A DNA stretch of 64,000 bases from Paenibacillus sp. FSL R5-0766 (GTDB taxonomy: Bacteria; Bacillota; Bacilli; Paenibacillales; Paenibacillaceae), in contig NZ_CP150227.1 in assembly GCF_037971845.1 (NCBI RefSeq), forward strand, positions 4,712,001 to 4,776,000. Direction: 5' to 3'. Under the pieces are notes generated by a model. It saw nothing but the letters and a program-made list of their open reading frames with translations, searched no databases and was not told where the DNA came from. Every line of letters begins with the position of its first letter. The stretch's first letter is position 1. Shown one piece after another: positions 8,447-17,244 of the stretch. The position numbers and the translations under genes were made by a program.

Positions 8447-8475
8447 TTGAATGAACGTTCTACACATGATAGGAT
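8447..8475 (+). promoter_or_regulatory. Candidate promoter for a small RNA
   Basis: TTGAAT (8447-8452), 17-nt spacer, TAGGAT (8470-8475). It points to a strong terminator 40 nt downstream with no coding gene between. Confidence 0.4.
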
Positions 8476-8481
8476 ATTTAT

Positions 8482-8558
8482 GCAGTCGCTCATTCAACAA
8501 GTGATTGTGGGTTAGGAAGCAGCGTGTTCTTCGTGGGACTTACGCTGCTTCCTTTTTT
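8482..8558 (+). ncRNA. Candidate small RNA, about 77 nt
   Basis: Inferred from a promoter-like pair at 8447-8475 and an orphan plus-strand terminator at 8515-8558. The nearest upstream plus-strand gene (catalase) ends 600 bp away and has its own hairpin. Contains only an 11-codon ORF without RBS. Confidence 0.35.
8515..8558 (+). terminator. Orphan plus-strand terminator
   Basis: Perfect 11-bp stem GGAAGCAGCGT/ACGCTGCTTCC followed by six T residues. Both flanking genes are on the minus strand and the hairpin lacks a T tract in that direction, so it must serve a plus-strand transcript. Confidence 0.8.
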
Positions 8559-8737
8559 CATTTTTGGAGTTCGTCGTAAATCTTCTCAATCCCTTTGCGA
8601 ACGATGTCTGATCGATTCGTATTCAGCTTCTCAGCCGAAATATCGAGCTTGTTCATAATTTCCTCATCGACACGTATTTCAATCGTTCTGCTTTTGGGTT
8701 TGTCAGATTTAGGCCGCCCCATCTTTTTGGCGGACAT
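8558..8737 (-). CDS. Ribbon-helix-helix (CopG/Arc-type) regulator, 59 aa
   Basis: Start at ATG 8737 behind GAGGTG. Basic N-terminal arm MGRPKSDKPKS, then beta strand RTIEIRVD, helix A (EEIMNKLDISAEKL), NTNRSDIVRKG turn and helix B: the classic RHH layout, binding DNA as a dimer through the strand. No toxin gene follows, so it is a solo regulator rather than a clear antitoxin. A 34-bp palindrome covers its promoter, which suggests autoregulation. Confidence 0.85.
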   Translation of the reverse strand: MSAKKMGRPKSDKPKSRTIEIRVDEEIMNKLDISAEKLNTNRSDIVRKGIEKIYDELQK

Positions 8738-8755
8738 TTGCTTCACCTCTTTTTT

Positions 8756-8797
8756 TTGTCCTGACAACAATATATTATTGTCAGGACAAAAAGTCAA
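8756..8797 (-). promoter_or_regulatory. Promoter and 34-bp palindromic operator of the RHH gene
   Basis: Minus strand: -35 TTGACT (8792-8797), 17-nt spacer, -10 TATATT (8769-8774). The palindrome 8756-8789 has 12-bp perfect arms TTGTCCTGACAA/TTGTCAGGACAA with only one mismatched pair in the centre. It covers the -10 and the whole spacer, an ideal place for repression by an RHH oligomer. A degenerate LexA-like match lies at 8807-8820. Confidence 0.8.
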
Positions 8798-8876
8798 TGT
8801 ATTTGTAAAACATACGTTCGTTTTTGTGACAGCAGATTTATAGATAAATGTATAGTCAGTAATCCGTTTGAATGAT

Positions 8877-8915
8877 AAAAAACAACCTTGAACGGTTAAG
8901 CGCTCAAGGTTGTTA
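8877..8915 (-). terminator. Terminator of the DUF3626 gene
   Basis: Stem CAACCTTGA/TCAAGGTTG followed on the minus strand by TTTTTT. Confidence 0.9.
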
Positions 8916-8925
8916 GAGTACTATT

Positions 8926-10053
8926 TCACTCTTCCATTGGCTTTCCATATCTCACTAAGACATGCCAGAGTAATTTTAACTCTTGTAGAACTTCTTTGTA
9001 GGTTCCTCGATCGCTCCAATGGCTTGGGTTTCGTTTCAAGTCCATAGCTGCAGAACCAATGATATTTGCATCAATAAAATCACTTTTTGCAATTCTCTTG
9101 GCTAGTGAAGGCATCAAAGGACCTCGAAAATCCATAGGAACCTCATCAACCAATAGTGTAAAGCCCATGTGCCAGTGGAGATCAATGGAATACTTTAAAC
9201 ATATCTGCTCTAAGATTCGTCCAGTATGGGTGCCTTTAAATGATGGGTCGGCAACAAGCATCTTGACATCTTTTTCAAGGGAAATATCACCATGAACCTG
9301 AGCTTCGATATAATGGTCCAGATTTCGGTTTGGCTCTTGGTTTGATGGATTTTGGAATGGTTTCTCAAGATTGACGAGCATATAATCGATTAACTTTTGA
9401 ACCGTTAGATTTCTTTCACCAATGGCAAAATTACTATAGAATACATCCCTCAAGAGAGCAGCCAAAATGAGGTCAAATTCCTCATACGTTCCCTTTTCCT
9501 CGGGGTCTTGGTGAGAATCCAAATATGTATACGTGCAACGATGAGAGACCTCAGTCGATAAAAGGAGATAACATGATCCAAAACGTGGAGCAGGTCCATC
9601 GGGATGTAACATAACATTGAGTGCCCCATACTTGGGCCGTTCGCTATTGGTTGAGCCATTTATTTGGTACGCTCCGCCAAACATTTTATTTTCCCAAACG
9701 TCACGTTCACCGCCTGAAAATGCGGATACACTTCCATTCGATAAGAAAGTCTCAAACTGACTTTTATAAACCCCCTGCTCAAGTAGTGCCTCAGCCACGC
9801 TTTTCATATTCGGATCTAATCGATCTGGGTGAAAGTGTAGCGCGATACTTGCATGAGATTTTAGTTTAGTGATAGCATCTTCAAATGTCTTCAGCTCGAT
9901 GTTGGACATACGAAGGATTTCCCTAATGGTTTGCTCCGCTTCATTTTTGCGGCTTCTTGCATAATTGGTTACATGCTCTTGAGCTAATTGCTGAGACCTT
10001 GATAGTTCCATGGGCAGAGGAGTCCTTTCCCTTTTTATAGAATCATAATACAT
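8926..10053 (-). CDS. DUF3626 family protein
   Basis: Up to 375 residues. DUF3626 hallmarks are present: IALHFHPDRL near residue 73, VYKSQFETFLSNGSVSA, ERDVWENKMFGGAY, YGALNVMLHPDGPAPRFGSCYLLL, then TYEEFDLILAALLRDV, QVHGDI and HTGRILEQICLKYSIDLHWHMGF. Conserved His and Asp clusters suggest an enzyme, but the activity is not known to me. No good RBS precedes ATG 10053; an ATG 14 codons in is preceded by AAAGGA at a long distance, so the start is uncertain. Single-gene unit with terminator. Confidence 0.8.
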   Translation of the reverse strand: MYYDSIKRERTPLPMELSRSQQLAQEHVTNYARSRKNEAEQTIREILRMSNIELKTFEDAITKLKSHASIALHFHPDRLDPNMKSVAEALLEQGVYKSQFETFLSNGSVSAFSGGERDVWENKMFGGAYQINGSTNSERPKYGALNVMLHPDGPAPRFGSCYLLLSTEVSHRCTYTYLDSHQDPEEKGTYEEFDLILAALLRDVFYSNFAIGERNLTVQKLIDYMLVNLEKPFQNPSNQEPNRNLDHYIEAQVHGDISLEKDVKMLVADPSFKGTHTGRILEQICLKYSIDLHWHMGFTLLVDEVPMDFRGPLMPSLAKRIAKSDFIDANIIGSAAMDLKRNPSHWSDRGTYKEVLQELKLLWHVLVRYGKPMEE

Positions 10054-10189
10054 GATGGACAGTAAGAGAACTTACAGGCGGTTCAAAAATCATGATAGCT
10101 TACAATGAATCAATCCGTGTCACTTCTTTCAATTTGAATCATATCTTGTGCAACGCACGCTTCTCCACCATCATAAAGCTATGAACTCC

Positions 10190-10771
10190 TTATTCTTCGC
10201 CTTGTATCTTAACTTGCTTCTCGTCCTTCACGGTCACATGAACTACTTGCCCTTCATTCGCTGTCATCGCATCTCGCATAAGAAGGGTCCATGTCCCTGA
10301 ATCTGCATCAAACCGCTTGTCCTCAATGACTGGAACACGGATGTTCTCTGCATCAGGTGAAAGAAGTCCGCTACGAATCGCATCCGCATCCGTCATATGC
10401 GCGCCATCCGGTGCCACTGGACAAGATACCGCTATCTTTTCTGCTCTGGCCTGCCCAGGATAGGGTTCATTTTCCGGGCCTCCATCCGTCCAGACTTCAA
10501 CATAGGAGCCGATCTGCGGATCAGGCGCATTGGAGAACCATTTTGCCGGATAATACCGATTTTTTCCTCCGTTCGCACTGAAATCCTCATATGCAGGATC
10601 AACCACAAGAATGGAATTGTCTTTGCGTTCAACCACATAACCAGTGAATCCATCTTCACTTGGTGCATTGGCTTGAGTCTGCACGGAGTTGCACTCGATA
10701 TGTCCTGAACATCCCGTAAGGCATACGATTAGGATTGAGAGCAATATGAGGACTCGACGAAGGTTGGACAT
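10190..10771 (-). CDS. DUF3221-type lipoprotein
   Basis: 193 residues from ATG 10771, with GGGGGA 7 nt upstream. Signal peptide with lipobox LTGC (cysteine near residue 21). Residues about 45-120 match the DUF3221 pattern of Bacillus YobA: GYVVERKDNSILVVDP...EDFSANGGK...AKWFSNAP..QIGSYVEVWTDG...YPGQARAEKIAV. The C-terminal half (VPVIEDKRFDADSGTWTLLM) may be a second beta domain. Surface-anchored, function unknown. Confidence 0.75.
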   Translation of the reverse strand: MSNLRRVLILLSILIVCLTGCSGHIECNSVQTQANAPSEDGFTGYVVERKDNSILVVDPAYEDFSANGGKNRYYPAKWFSNAPDPQIGSYVEVWTDGGPENEPYPGQARAEKIAVSCPVAPDGAHMTDADAIRSGLLSPDAENIRVPVIEDKRFDADSGTWTLLMRDAMTANEGQVVHVTVKDEKQVKIQGEE

Positions 10772-10896
10772 ATGTAAATCCCCCTTTAATAACACCTCTT
10801 TCTAAAATTAACGTTCCATATCAGTTTATTGTTACAAATACAGCTGTCAGCTCACCCTTAACTTCCTGACGGGCTCAACACGATCAACCCAAATAT

Positions 10897-11226
10897 TCAC
10901 TTCTTCATATCCCTTTTGTACACGTACCTTCCCCAGATCATCAACGCCGCACACAACAAGATCACACAATAAGCCCAAACAAACAGCATGGCTAGACCTA
11001 ACCCGATGTTGGCATCCAGGCGCTTATCAAAGATCTCTGTGTATAGCGAAAAACCGAGTGGCACAGCGCCAACAATGAAAAGTCCAATGGACCATCCACC
11101 CCAGCGTTGGAAACCGGACCCCGCACGAGTACTGGAAATTTTGCGAATCCCTTGAGTCAGTAGCCACCAAATCAGAATAAATAATAGACAGGTTATAAGA
11201 ATTTTCAGCATATCGTTCAACTGCAT
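10897..11226 (-). CDS. Membrane protein of unknown function, about 109 aa
   Basis: Start at ATG 11226, with GGAGG 8 nt upstream (a GTG nine bases earlier is too close). Three hydrophobic segments: ILITCLLFILIWWLLTQG, WSIGLFIVGAVPLGFSLY and GLAMLFVWAYCVILLCAALMIW. C-terminal RYVYKRDMKK is basic, so inside. No family recognised. Confidence 0.7.
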   Translation of the reverse strand: MQLNDMLKILITCLLFILIWWLLTQGIRKISSTRAGSGFQRWGGWSIGLFIVGAVPLGFSLYTEIFDKRLDANIGLGLAMLFVWAYCVILLCAALMIWGRYVYKRDMKK

Positions 11227-11365
11227 ATCGTGCACCTCCTACATCTTCAAGATGATGAACATATCTTACACGTTAAGCGTTCTCTTTACTATATTACCCG
11301 TTTCCACATTCATGATCACAGACAGATAACAACGTTGCACCTCAGACTCACACAATAATTATGAA

Positions 11366-11418
11366 AAAGAAAAAACGCCACCGTCCTGACTCCTTCCAAG
11401 TCAACAACGATGGCGTTA
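11366..11418 (-). terminator. Terminator of the siderophore/exporter operon
   Basis: Stem AACGCCA-CGT/ACG-TGGCGTT with a long loop, then TTTTTTCTTTTTC on the minus strand. Confidence 0.8.
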
Positions 11419-11456
11419 CTTCTCGTATTTACATTGTTACATCCACATTGAATAGG

Positions 11457-13172
11457 TTACGCGCCAAACTGCGCATAGTGAAGGCGGCTATACACCCCAC
11501 CAGCTGCGAGTAATTCTTCATGACGTCCCTGCTCCGTAATACCTTGTTCAGCAACGACAATAATGCGGTCTGCATTTTTGATCGTAGCCAATCGGTGAGC
11601 AATAACCAGTGTGGTCCGACCCTCTGACAGTTCAGCAAGGGATTGCTGAATCGCCGCTTCCGTTTCTGTATCCAGCGCGGATGTGGCTTCGTCCAGGATC
11701 AGAATTGGCGGGTTTTTCAGGAACATACGGGCAATAGATAAACGCTGTTTCTGTCCACCGGACAGCTTCACACCGCGTTCACCAATTAACGTATCCAATC
11801 CTTCCGGCATCGATTGAATCAAAGGTTCCATCTGGGCACGTCTAGCGGCCATCCAGATTTCTTCTTCGGATGCATCCAGCTTGCCGTAGGCAATGTTCTC
11901 CCGAATGCTTCCATCGAAGAGGAACACGTCCTGTTGTACAATTCCGATATGACTACGTAAGGAGTCCAGTGTCATACCCTGTATCTCCTGCCCATCGATC
12001 GTGATGCGACCTTCCAGCACATCATAGAACCGCGGCAGCAGACTGCATAGCGTTGTTTTACCTGCCCCTGATGGACCGACAAGCGCTACAGTTTCACCTG
12101 CACGTACGTTTAGATCAATACCTTTGAGCACAGGCTCCTGATCTGAATAACCAAAGGTCACTTGCTCATAACGGATATCTCCACGCAAATGGGATACTGT
12201 AACGGCTCCTGGACGATCTTCCACATCCGGTTCCATATCAAGTAACTCCGTATAACGTTTAAAGCCTGCAATCCCTTTCGGATACGTCTCAATAACCGAG
12301 TTGATCTTCTGAATCGGTGTCAGGAACACATTGGACAGCATAATAAATGCAATGAACTGACCGTAGGTCATACTGCCTTTAATGACAAACCATGTTCCGC
12401 ATACCAAGACAAAGAGGGATACCAGCTTCATCAGCATATAACTGACAGAGGAGTTCCAGGCCATGATTTTGTATGCGATCAGCTTGGTCTGACGGAAACG
12501 ACCGTTGTTCACAGCGAATTGTGCTTTTTCATGCTCTTCATTGGCAAAAGCCTGAACAACACGGATACCTGTAATATTGTTCTCTACACGAGCGTTGAAG
12601 TCCGCAATATCTCCAAACATTCGGCTGAATGCCTTGGACATTTTGCTACCAAAGTAGAGCGACAGATAAATAATCAACGGTACGATGATAAAGGTTAACA
12701 CCGCCAGATTTCCGTTAATGCTCATCATGATGCTGAATGCCCCAATTAGGGTCATGACCGCGATAAATACATCCTCTGGACCATGATGGGCAATCTCACC
12801 GATATCCATCAGGTCGTTAGTCATGCGGGAGACGAGGTGTCCTGTTTTTGTATTATCGAAGAAACGAAACGATAACTTCTGCACATGATTAAACAGACTT
12901 TTACGCATATCCGTCTCAATGTTAATGCCTAGCTTGTGTCCCCAATAGGTAACCACGAAGTTCAAAAATGAATTCAATAAGTAGATGCCGAGCAATGCCA
13001 GACATGCCCATAGAATCCAGTCCCAGCGACCGCCTGGCAGCAGATCATCGACTACCCGGTTGACCGCCAGTGGAAAAGCCAGTTCAAGCAGCGCGACTAG
13101 AATCGCACAGCTGAAGTCAAGAATAAAAAGCTTTTTGTAAGGCCTATAATAGGCAAAGAAACGGCGAAGCAT
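11457..13172 (-). CDS. ABC exporter, fused permease-ATPase half transporter
   Basis: 571 residues: six-helix exporter domain (residues 1-310) followed by a nucleotide-binding domain with Walker A GPSGAGKTT near 365, signature LSGGQKQR near 470, Walker B ILILDEATSALD near 490 and an H-loop in IAHRL. The complete half transporter would act as a homodimer or with a partner. RBS AAGGAGG. It is the third gene of the unit after two FecCD permeases (45-bp gap), so its cargo may be siderophore- or iron-related; that is context only. Similar genes are annotated as multidrug exporters (YfiB/YfiC, BmrA type). Confidence 0.9.
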   Translation of the reverse strand: MLRRFFAYYRPYKKLFILDFSCAILVALLELAFPLAVNRVVDDLLPGGRWDWILWACLALLGIYLLNSFLNFVVTYWGHKLGINIETDMRKSLFNHVQKLSFRFFDNTKTGHLVSRMTNDLMDIGEIAHHGPEDVFIAVMTLIGAFSIMMSINGNLAVLTFIIVPLIIYLSLYFGSKMSKAFSRMFGDIADFNARVENNITGIRVVQAFANEEHEKAQFAVNNGRFRQTKLIAYKIMAWNSSVSYMLMKLVSLFVLVCGTWFVIKGSMTYGQFIAFIMLSNVFLTPIQKINSVIETYPKGIAGFKRYTELLDMEPDVEDRPGAVTVSHLRGDIRYEQVTFGYSDQEPVLKGIDLNVRAGETVALVGPSGAGKTTLCSLLPRFYDVLEGRITIDGQEIQGMTLDSLRSHIGIVQQDVFLFDGSIRENIAYGKLDASEEEIWMAARRAQMEPLIQSMPEGLDTLIGERGVKLSGGQKQRLSIARMFLKNPPILILDEATSALDTETEAAIQQSLAELSEGRTTLVIAHRLATIKNADRIIVVAEQGITEQGRHEELLAAGGVYSRLHYAQFGA

Positions 13173-13216
13173 GGACTGAAGTCCTCCTTATGCAATCACA
13201 CAATAATGATTACGTT

Positions 13217-14248
13217 CTATTTCGTCTTGCTTAAGAGGTACAGGAAGTATGGCGCACCAATAATGGCAACCAGGATCCCCGCAGGAATCTCCGAAGGCTG
13301 CAGGATGACACGACCGAGCGTATCTGCAACCAGTACGAGCAAAGAACCGATCAGTGCAGATGCGGGTAAAAGGAATTGATGTTTTGGACCCACCAGACGA
13401 CGCGCCAAATGCGGTCCGATCAGACCTACAAAACCGATCCCCCCACTCACAGATACACATGAGCCGGCAAGTCCTACAGCAGCCGCAAGCAAAATCAGTC
13501 GCTCACGCTCAACCGGAGTCCCGAGTCCACTTGCAGTCTGGTCCCCCAGATTCAGTACGTTTAGTACACGTGCCTTATACAGAACAAGCGGGACAAGAAT
13601 AATAAGAAACGGTAGCAATGCCGTTACAAATTTCCAGTTCGAACCCCAGATGCTGCCTGCCATCCAGGTAGCTACAAATTGATATTTTTCCGGACTAAGC
13701 CGTAACGTAAGCACGATCATGGCAGAACTGATTCCCGCCGCTACCCCGATCCCCGTAAGCAACATACGAGTAGGCATAATGCCCTCTCCTTTTTTGTAAG
13801 AGAGAACGTAGATCAGAAATGCAGCAAAACCGGAACCGATCAGGGCCAGAATTGGCAAAAGAAATACCGGCGCTGCTGTCGTTGTCGGGAAAAAGGAAAC
13901 AAATAACATGACGACCAGACCAGCACCTGCATTAATCCCGAGGATCCCCGGATCTGCCAACGCATTCCGAGATACTCCCTGCAAAATACAACCAGATAAC
14001 GCAAGTCCGGCCCCGACCAGCACCGAAATCACAATCCGTGGCAGACGGAATTCAAACAGGATCAATTCCTGTTTCGCCGTGCCTCCACCAAACAGGGTTC
14101 GCAACACCTCAAGCGGCGAAAGCTTGGTAAAACCTGTGTTCATGCTCACCACAAAAGCCGTAATAATTAATAGGGCAAGCACAATGAGGACAATCGTACT
14201 CTTGGTTCTCTTCTTGCGCTCTGCTCCAACTATTGTTGAGGATTCCAT
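13217..14248 (-). CDS. Iron-siderophore ABC permease (FecCD family), second subunit
   Basis: 343 residues, 8-10 membrane helices. FecCD motifs: RLPRIVISVLVGAGLALSG near 50-70, GISRNPLADP-type NALADPGILGINAGAG, and the coupling-region GIGFVGLIGPHLARRLVG near 270. Pairs with the upstream paralogue to form the heterodimeric membrane channel of a BtuCD-type importer. RBS AAGGAGG overlaps the end of the upstream gene (2-bp gap), so translation is coupled. Closest known arrangement: Bacillus yfhA/yfiZ. Confidence 0.93.
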   Translation of the reverse strand: MESSTIVGAERKKRTKSTIVLIVLALLIITAFVVSMNTGFTKLSPLEVLRTLFGGGTAKQELILFEFRLPRIVISVLVGAGLALSGCILQGVSRNALADPGILGINAGAGLVVMLFVSFFPTTTAAPVFLLPILALIGSGFAAFLIYVLSYKKGEGIMPTRMLLTGIGVAAGISSAMIVLTLRLSPEKYQFVATWMAGSIWGSNWKFVTALLPFLIILVPLVLYKARVLNVLNLGDQTASGLGTPVERERLILLAAAVGLAGSCVSVSGGIGFVGLIGPHLARRLVGPKHQFLLPASALIGSLLVLVADTLGRVILQPSEIPAGILVAIIGAPYFLYLLSKTK

Positions 14249-14250
14249 CG

Positions 14251-15306
14251 TTACAGAGTCCTCCTTTCTTTACGCGCCAGATACAGGAAGAATGGTACCC
14301 CGATGAGGGCAACCAATGCGCCAATTGGCGTCTCGTACGGCGGGTTAATCATACGTGCAGCCAGATCCGCAAATACGAGTAGCAAACTCCCCATCACAGC
14401 GGAACATGGAATAATCCAGCGATAATCTACCCCAACCAGCTTCCGCGTGAGATGGGGAATAATGAGTCCAACAAAACCGACCGCACCCACCACGGACACA
14501 GCTGTACCCGCGAGAATCAGTACAACAATCAGGCCTATGAGCTTGATCAACCCAGTACGTTGCCCCAAGCCCACCGCAATATCTTCTCCGAGACTAAGCA
14601 GAGTAATGGAACGGGAGATGAGAAGACCTGCGATCAGTGCCGCGAGTACCCATGGGAACATGACCTCAAGTTGAGACCACTTCGTTCCGGCTACACCACC
14701 GGCTGTCCAGAAAGCCAGATCTTGTCCAATTCTGAAATACAATGCAATCCCTTCACTGAGTGCCGACAACATCGCTGATACAGCTGCACCTGCAAGTACA
14801 AGGCGTAGTGGTGTAAGGCCTGATTTGGAAGCTGCACCAAAACCATACACCAACAGGACACCAAGCCCTGCCCCAAGGAAGGAATACATGATGATATACA
14901 TAAATGGCAAGCCAGGGAAGAAGGCAAAACAAACTGCAAGTGCAAATCCAGCTCCCGCATTTAACCCAAGCAGACCTGAATCGGCCAGCGGGTTACGAGT
15001 CATGCCCTGCATGATCGCACCAGCTACAGCGAAACATGCACCTACCATTGCTCCTCCAAGAATACGTGGTAACCGAATCTCCCATATAATCTGATGTGGA
15101 GTCAATTCAGGATTGAAATCAAAGATAGCCTTCCAGACTACACTAAGCTTAATATCAGCAGCGCCAAAAGAAATGGACAACGCCATACCCAGAGCGAGTA
15201 GCAAAACTCCCCCTGTAAGAATAAGCGTGGCTGCCCACGGACGAGTGTGTATCTTCGCAGTGGGTGAATCCGGATTATGTTTTTCTGGTGAAGCTTGTGA
15301 ACTCAT
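14251..15306 (-). CDS. Iron-siderophore ABC permease (FecCD family), first subunit
   Basis: 351 residues with FecCD motifs RLPRILGGAMVGACFAVAG, NPLADSGLLGLNAGAGFA and AVGFVGLIIPHLTRKLVG. First gene of the three-gene operon. Neither a substrate-binding lipoprotein nor a FecE/FhuC-type ATPase is encoded next to it, so these must come from elsewhere in the genome, as with the shared YusV ATPase of Bacillus. A Fur-like box lies 80 bp upstream, fitting induction by iron starvation. Confidence 0.93.
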   Translation of the reverse strand: MSSQASPEKHNPDSPTAKIHTRPWAATLILTGGVLLLALGMALSISFGAADIKLSVVWKAIFDFNPELTPHQIIWEIRLPRILGGAMVGACFAVAGAIMQGMTRNPLADSGLLGLNAGAGFALAVCFAFFPGLPFMYIIMYSFLGAGLGVLLVYGFGAASKSGLTPLRLVLAGAAVSAMLSALSEGIALYFRIGQDLAFWTAGGVAGTKWSQLEVMFPWVLAALIAGLLISRSITLLSLGEDIAVGLGQRTGLIKLIGLIVVLILAGTAVSVVGAVGFVGLIIPHLTRKLVGVDYRWIIPCSAVMGSLLLVFADLAARMINPPYETPIGALVALIGVPFFLYLARKERRTL

Positions 15307-15387
15307 ACGCGCCCACCCTCGCTATGAGTGGTACTGCTCAAACCTATGTACATAACAATCACCTCTCTATAAATACCGAACTTTAAT

Positions 15388-15406
15388 GATATTGATTCTC
15401 ATTCCC
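15388..15406 (-). promoter_or_regulatory. Fur-like box
   Basis: GATATTGATTCTCATTCCC resembles the 19-bp Fur consensus GATAATGATWATCATTATC with mismatches mainly in the right arm; the core TGATTCTCA inverted repeat is clear. Sits upstream of the FecCD operon. Confidence 0.7.
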
Positions 15407-15498
15407 ATAAACCATTGTAAGTGAATCCACCGGCGCTGGCAATGGACAAATAGGACATGTTTATTGCATATATGAAGATTTGCACACAATTTTACCCG

Positions 15499-15541
15499 CA
15501 AAAAGGCTGCGCAAGAGCCAAAAAGCTCGAACACAGCCTTA
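15499..15541 (-). terminator. Terminator of the glycerophosphodiesterase gene
   Basis: Stem AAGGCTG-GAGC/GCTC-CAGCCTT followed by TTTTT on the minus strand. Confidence 0.75.
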
Positions 15542-15578
15542 TCATTGCATATGTAGAACATGTAAAATACAGACTCGT

Positions 15579-16316
15579 TTAACGGGCATGTACCGTAAGT
15601 AAGGATGCCAGGACATCCGGAACATCGGTAATGATCCCTTGCACACCCATGTCAATCATGGCCTGCATCTCGACAGGATCATTCACGGTAAATGGATAGG
15701 TAACAACGCCATGTGCCAGTGCAGCAGCAACATCTTCTTGTGTGACTGCCAGCTTGTAGGGATGAAGGCCGGAAGCTTCGAGTTTGGCGGCATAATCATA
15801 GGGACGGTACAGCTTTTCCATATATAGAAGTGCTGTACGAATCTCCGGGGCAAGGCGTTTACATCTCACAAGCGAAGCATGATTGAAGCTCGACAGCACA
15901 ACCTGTTGCTCCAGATTCCAATCCCGGATCGCTTGTATAACCTTCTCTTCCATCCCCTTATAACTCACAATACCATTTTTCAATTCCAGATTAAGCAGTG
16001 TTCCTTTCCCCTGTACCAGCTTGAATAACTCCTCCAGAGAAGGAATACGTTCCCCGGTAAAATCAGCATGGAACCAGGACCCCGCATCCCGTGTGCGCAA
16101 TTGATGGTAAGTCGTATCCTTAACCCAGCCTTCTGCGCCGCCAGTTCGGCTTAACGTCTCATCATGAATCAGTACCAGTCTGCCATCACTCGTCATCTGC
16201 ACATCGGTTTCAATGCCTGTTGCTCCAAGCTCCAGACTCCGTTCAAAAGCGCTCATCGTATTCTCCGGGCATACGGCAGATGCACCGCGATGGGCAATAA
16301 TCTCCATGTTCCTCAT
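15579..16316 (-). CDS. Glycerophosphodiester phosphodiesterase
   Basis: 245 residues from ATG 16316 (AGGAGG 9 nt upstream; an upstream in-frame ATG lacks an RBS). GDPD/UgpQ fold: IAHRGAS at the N-terminus, PENTMSAF, a metal-binding ETDVQMTSDGRLVLIHDETLSRT and LNLELKN. It hydrolyses glycerophosphodiesters to glycerol-3-phosphate and alcohol, using two catalytic histidines (in HRG and HDE). No signal peptide, so cytoplasmic. Single gene. Confidence 0.93.
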   Translation of the reverse strand: MRNMEIIAHRGASAVCPENTMSAFERSLELGATGIETDVQMTSDGRLVLIHDETLSRTGGAEGWVKDTTYHQLRTRDAGSWFHADFTGERIPSLEELFKLVQGKGTLLNLELKNGIVSYKGMEEKVIQAIRDWNLEQQVVLSSFNHASLVRCKRLAPEIRTALLYMEKLYRPYDYAAKLEASGLHPYKLAVTQEDVAAALAHGVVTYPFTVNDPVEMQAMIDMGVQGIITDVPDVLASLLTVHAR

Positions 16317-16547
16317 TCCAGCGCCTCCTGTGTTCAAGCTTCACTCTATGATCCTCACTATAAACACCGTTTGTTAGACCTGTATTAACAGAGCGTATAA
16401 TGGGTTACCTGCTTCGCTAATACTAGCGACCGGGCCCAACATCTAACGGGCTGGGGATTCACTCATTTTTGCGAACTCAATCTGAAAATCGACATAACAT
16501 AGTATGAACGATGGAAGCACTGAACTCCGTTATAAGGAGGTTGACTA

Positions 16548-16814
16548 TTGAATCCCTCAAAGAAAAAATCGATACCTACGCGTCCTCATACATCCCAGTT
16601 ACAGTCGGCTTCCAGGCATTCCAGAGCATCTGTCCATATCAAAAACAAATCCGGCAAGACGGCTAATCAGCGATCTCTTAACTCCAGTTCACCCAACACA
16701 CTGGATCAGCTGGCTATTGTTGCAGCAATACTCTCCTTAATTGCAGCCGCCATCGGGCTATATATCGCCTGGAAATCGTTAAGTAATCCGGATCAAACTG
16801 CTGTTGTGGTGTAA
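16548..16814 (+). CDS. Small single-span membrane protein, 88 aa
   Basis: Starts with TTG, with AAGGAGG 9 nt upstream. The first 50 residues are rich in K, S, T, R and Q and look disordered; residues about 54-78 (LAIVAAILSLIAAAIGLYIAW) form one membrane helix. No family recognised. RBS and helix argue for a real gene despite the unusual start codon. Confidence 0.6.
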   Translation: MNPSKKKSIPTRPHTSQLQSASRHSRASVHIKNKSGKTANQRSLNSSSPNTLDQLAIVAAILSLIAAAIGLYIAWKSLSNPDQTAVVV

Positions 16815-16852
16815 GCTGCTTGTTACGTAGCTAATGGCTCAGGAGGCTCTCT

Positions 16853-16892
16853 CCTGCTTCTGACCTTATTCAGGGGCAGGTTTTTGCTTTTT
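16853..16892 (+). terminator. Probable terminator of the small membrane gene
   Basis: Interrupted stem CCTG-CTGA/TCAG-CAGG followed by TTTTTGCTTTTT. Confidence 0.6.
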
Positions 16893-17032
16893 CAATTATT
16901 TACGTATGCTGGAAAACGTCAAAAAACCGTTCCCCTGAAACGCCGGCATATACCGACGTCTCTTTGGAAAGGTCATTTTTTATTCGGGCGCTGCCTCTGC
17001 AGCGTGATCCCCGTCCCGGGATACTGACCGAA

Positions 17033-17161
17033 TTACAGAATGAATGTGCGAGAGATAATAACCAACAGAATGAACAATACCAGAATTGCACCTGTTGATG
17101 TCCATGCTCCACCACCGAAGCCTCCGCAATATCCGTAACCTGTACCTTTGAGTTCGCTCAT
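17033..17161 (-). CDS. YjcZ-family tiny sporulation membrane protein, 42 aa
   Basis: Glycine/aromatic N-terminus (GYGYCGGFGGG) followed by one helix ILVLFILLVIISR and a short tail: the layout of the YjcZ/YozM tiny transmembrane proteins of spore formers. RBS GAGGGGAG. A paralogue lies at 30939-31064 with the same TSTxAILVLFILLVII core. Several GC-rich hairpins follow on the minus strand but none is a clean terminator. Confidence 0.85.
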   Translation of the reverse strand: MSELKGTGYGYCGGFGGGAWTSTGAILVLFILLVIISRTFIL

Positions 17162-17244
17162 CAGTGACACTCCCCTCTTCATCGAAGTACACTATAGACT
17201 ATGTCCGATAGCGCAACTTGCTTGGGCAGATCGAAAATTCTCCC

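Noticed and set aside
15367..15561. A 64-codon minus-strand frame between the FecCD operon and the phosphodiesterase gene
   Set aside because: It runs across a terminator and the Fur-like box, has no RBS and shows no domain.
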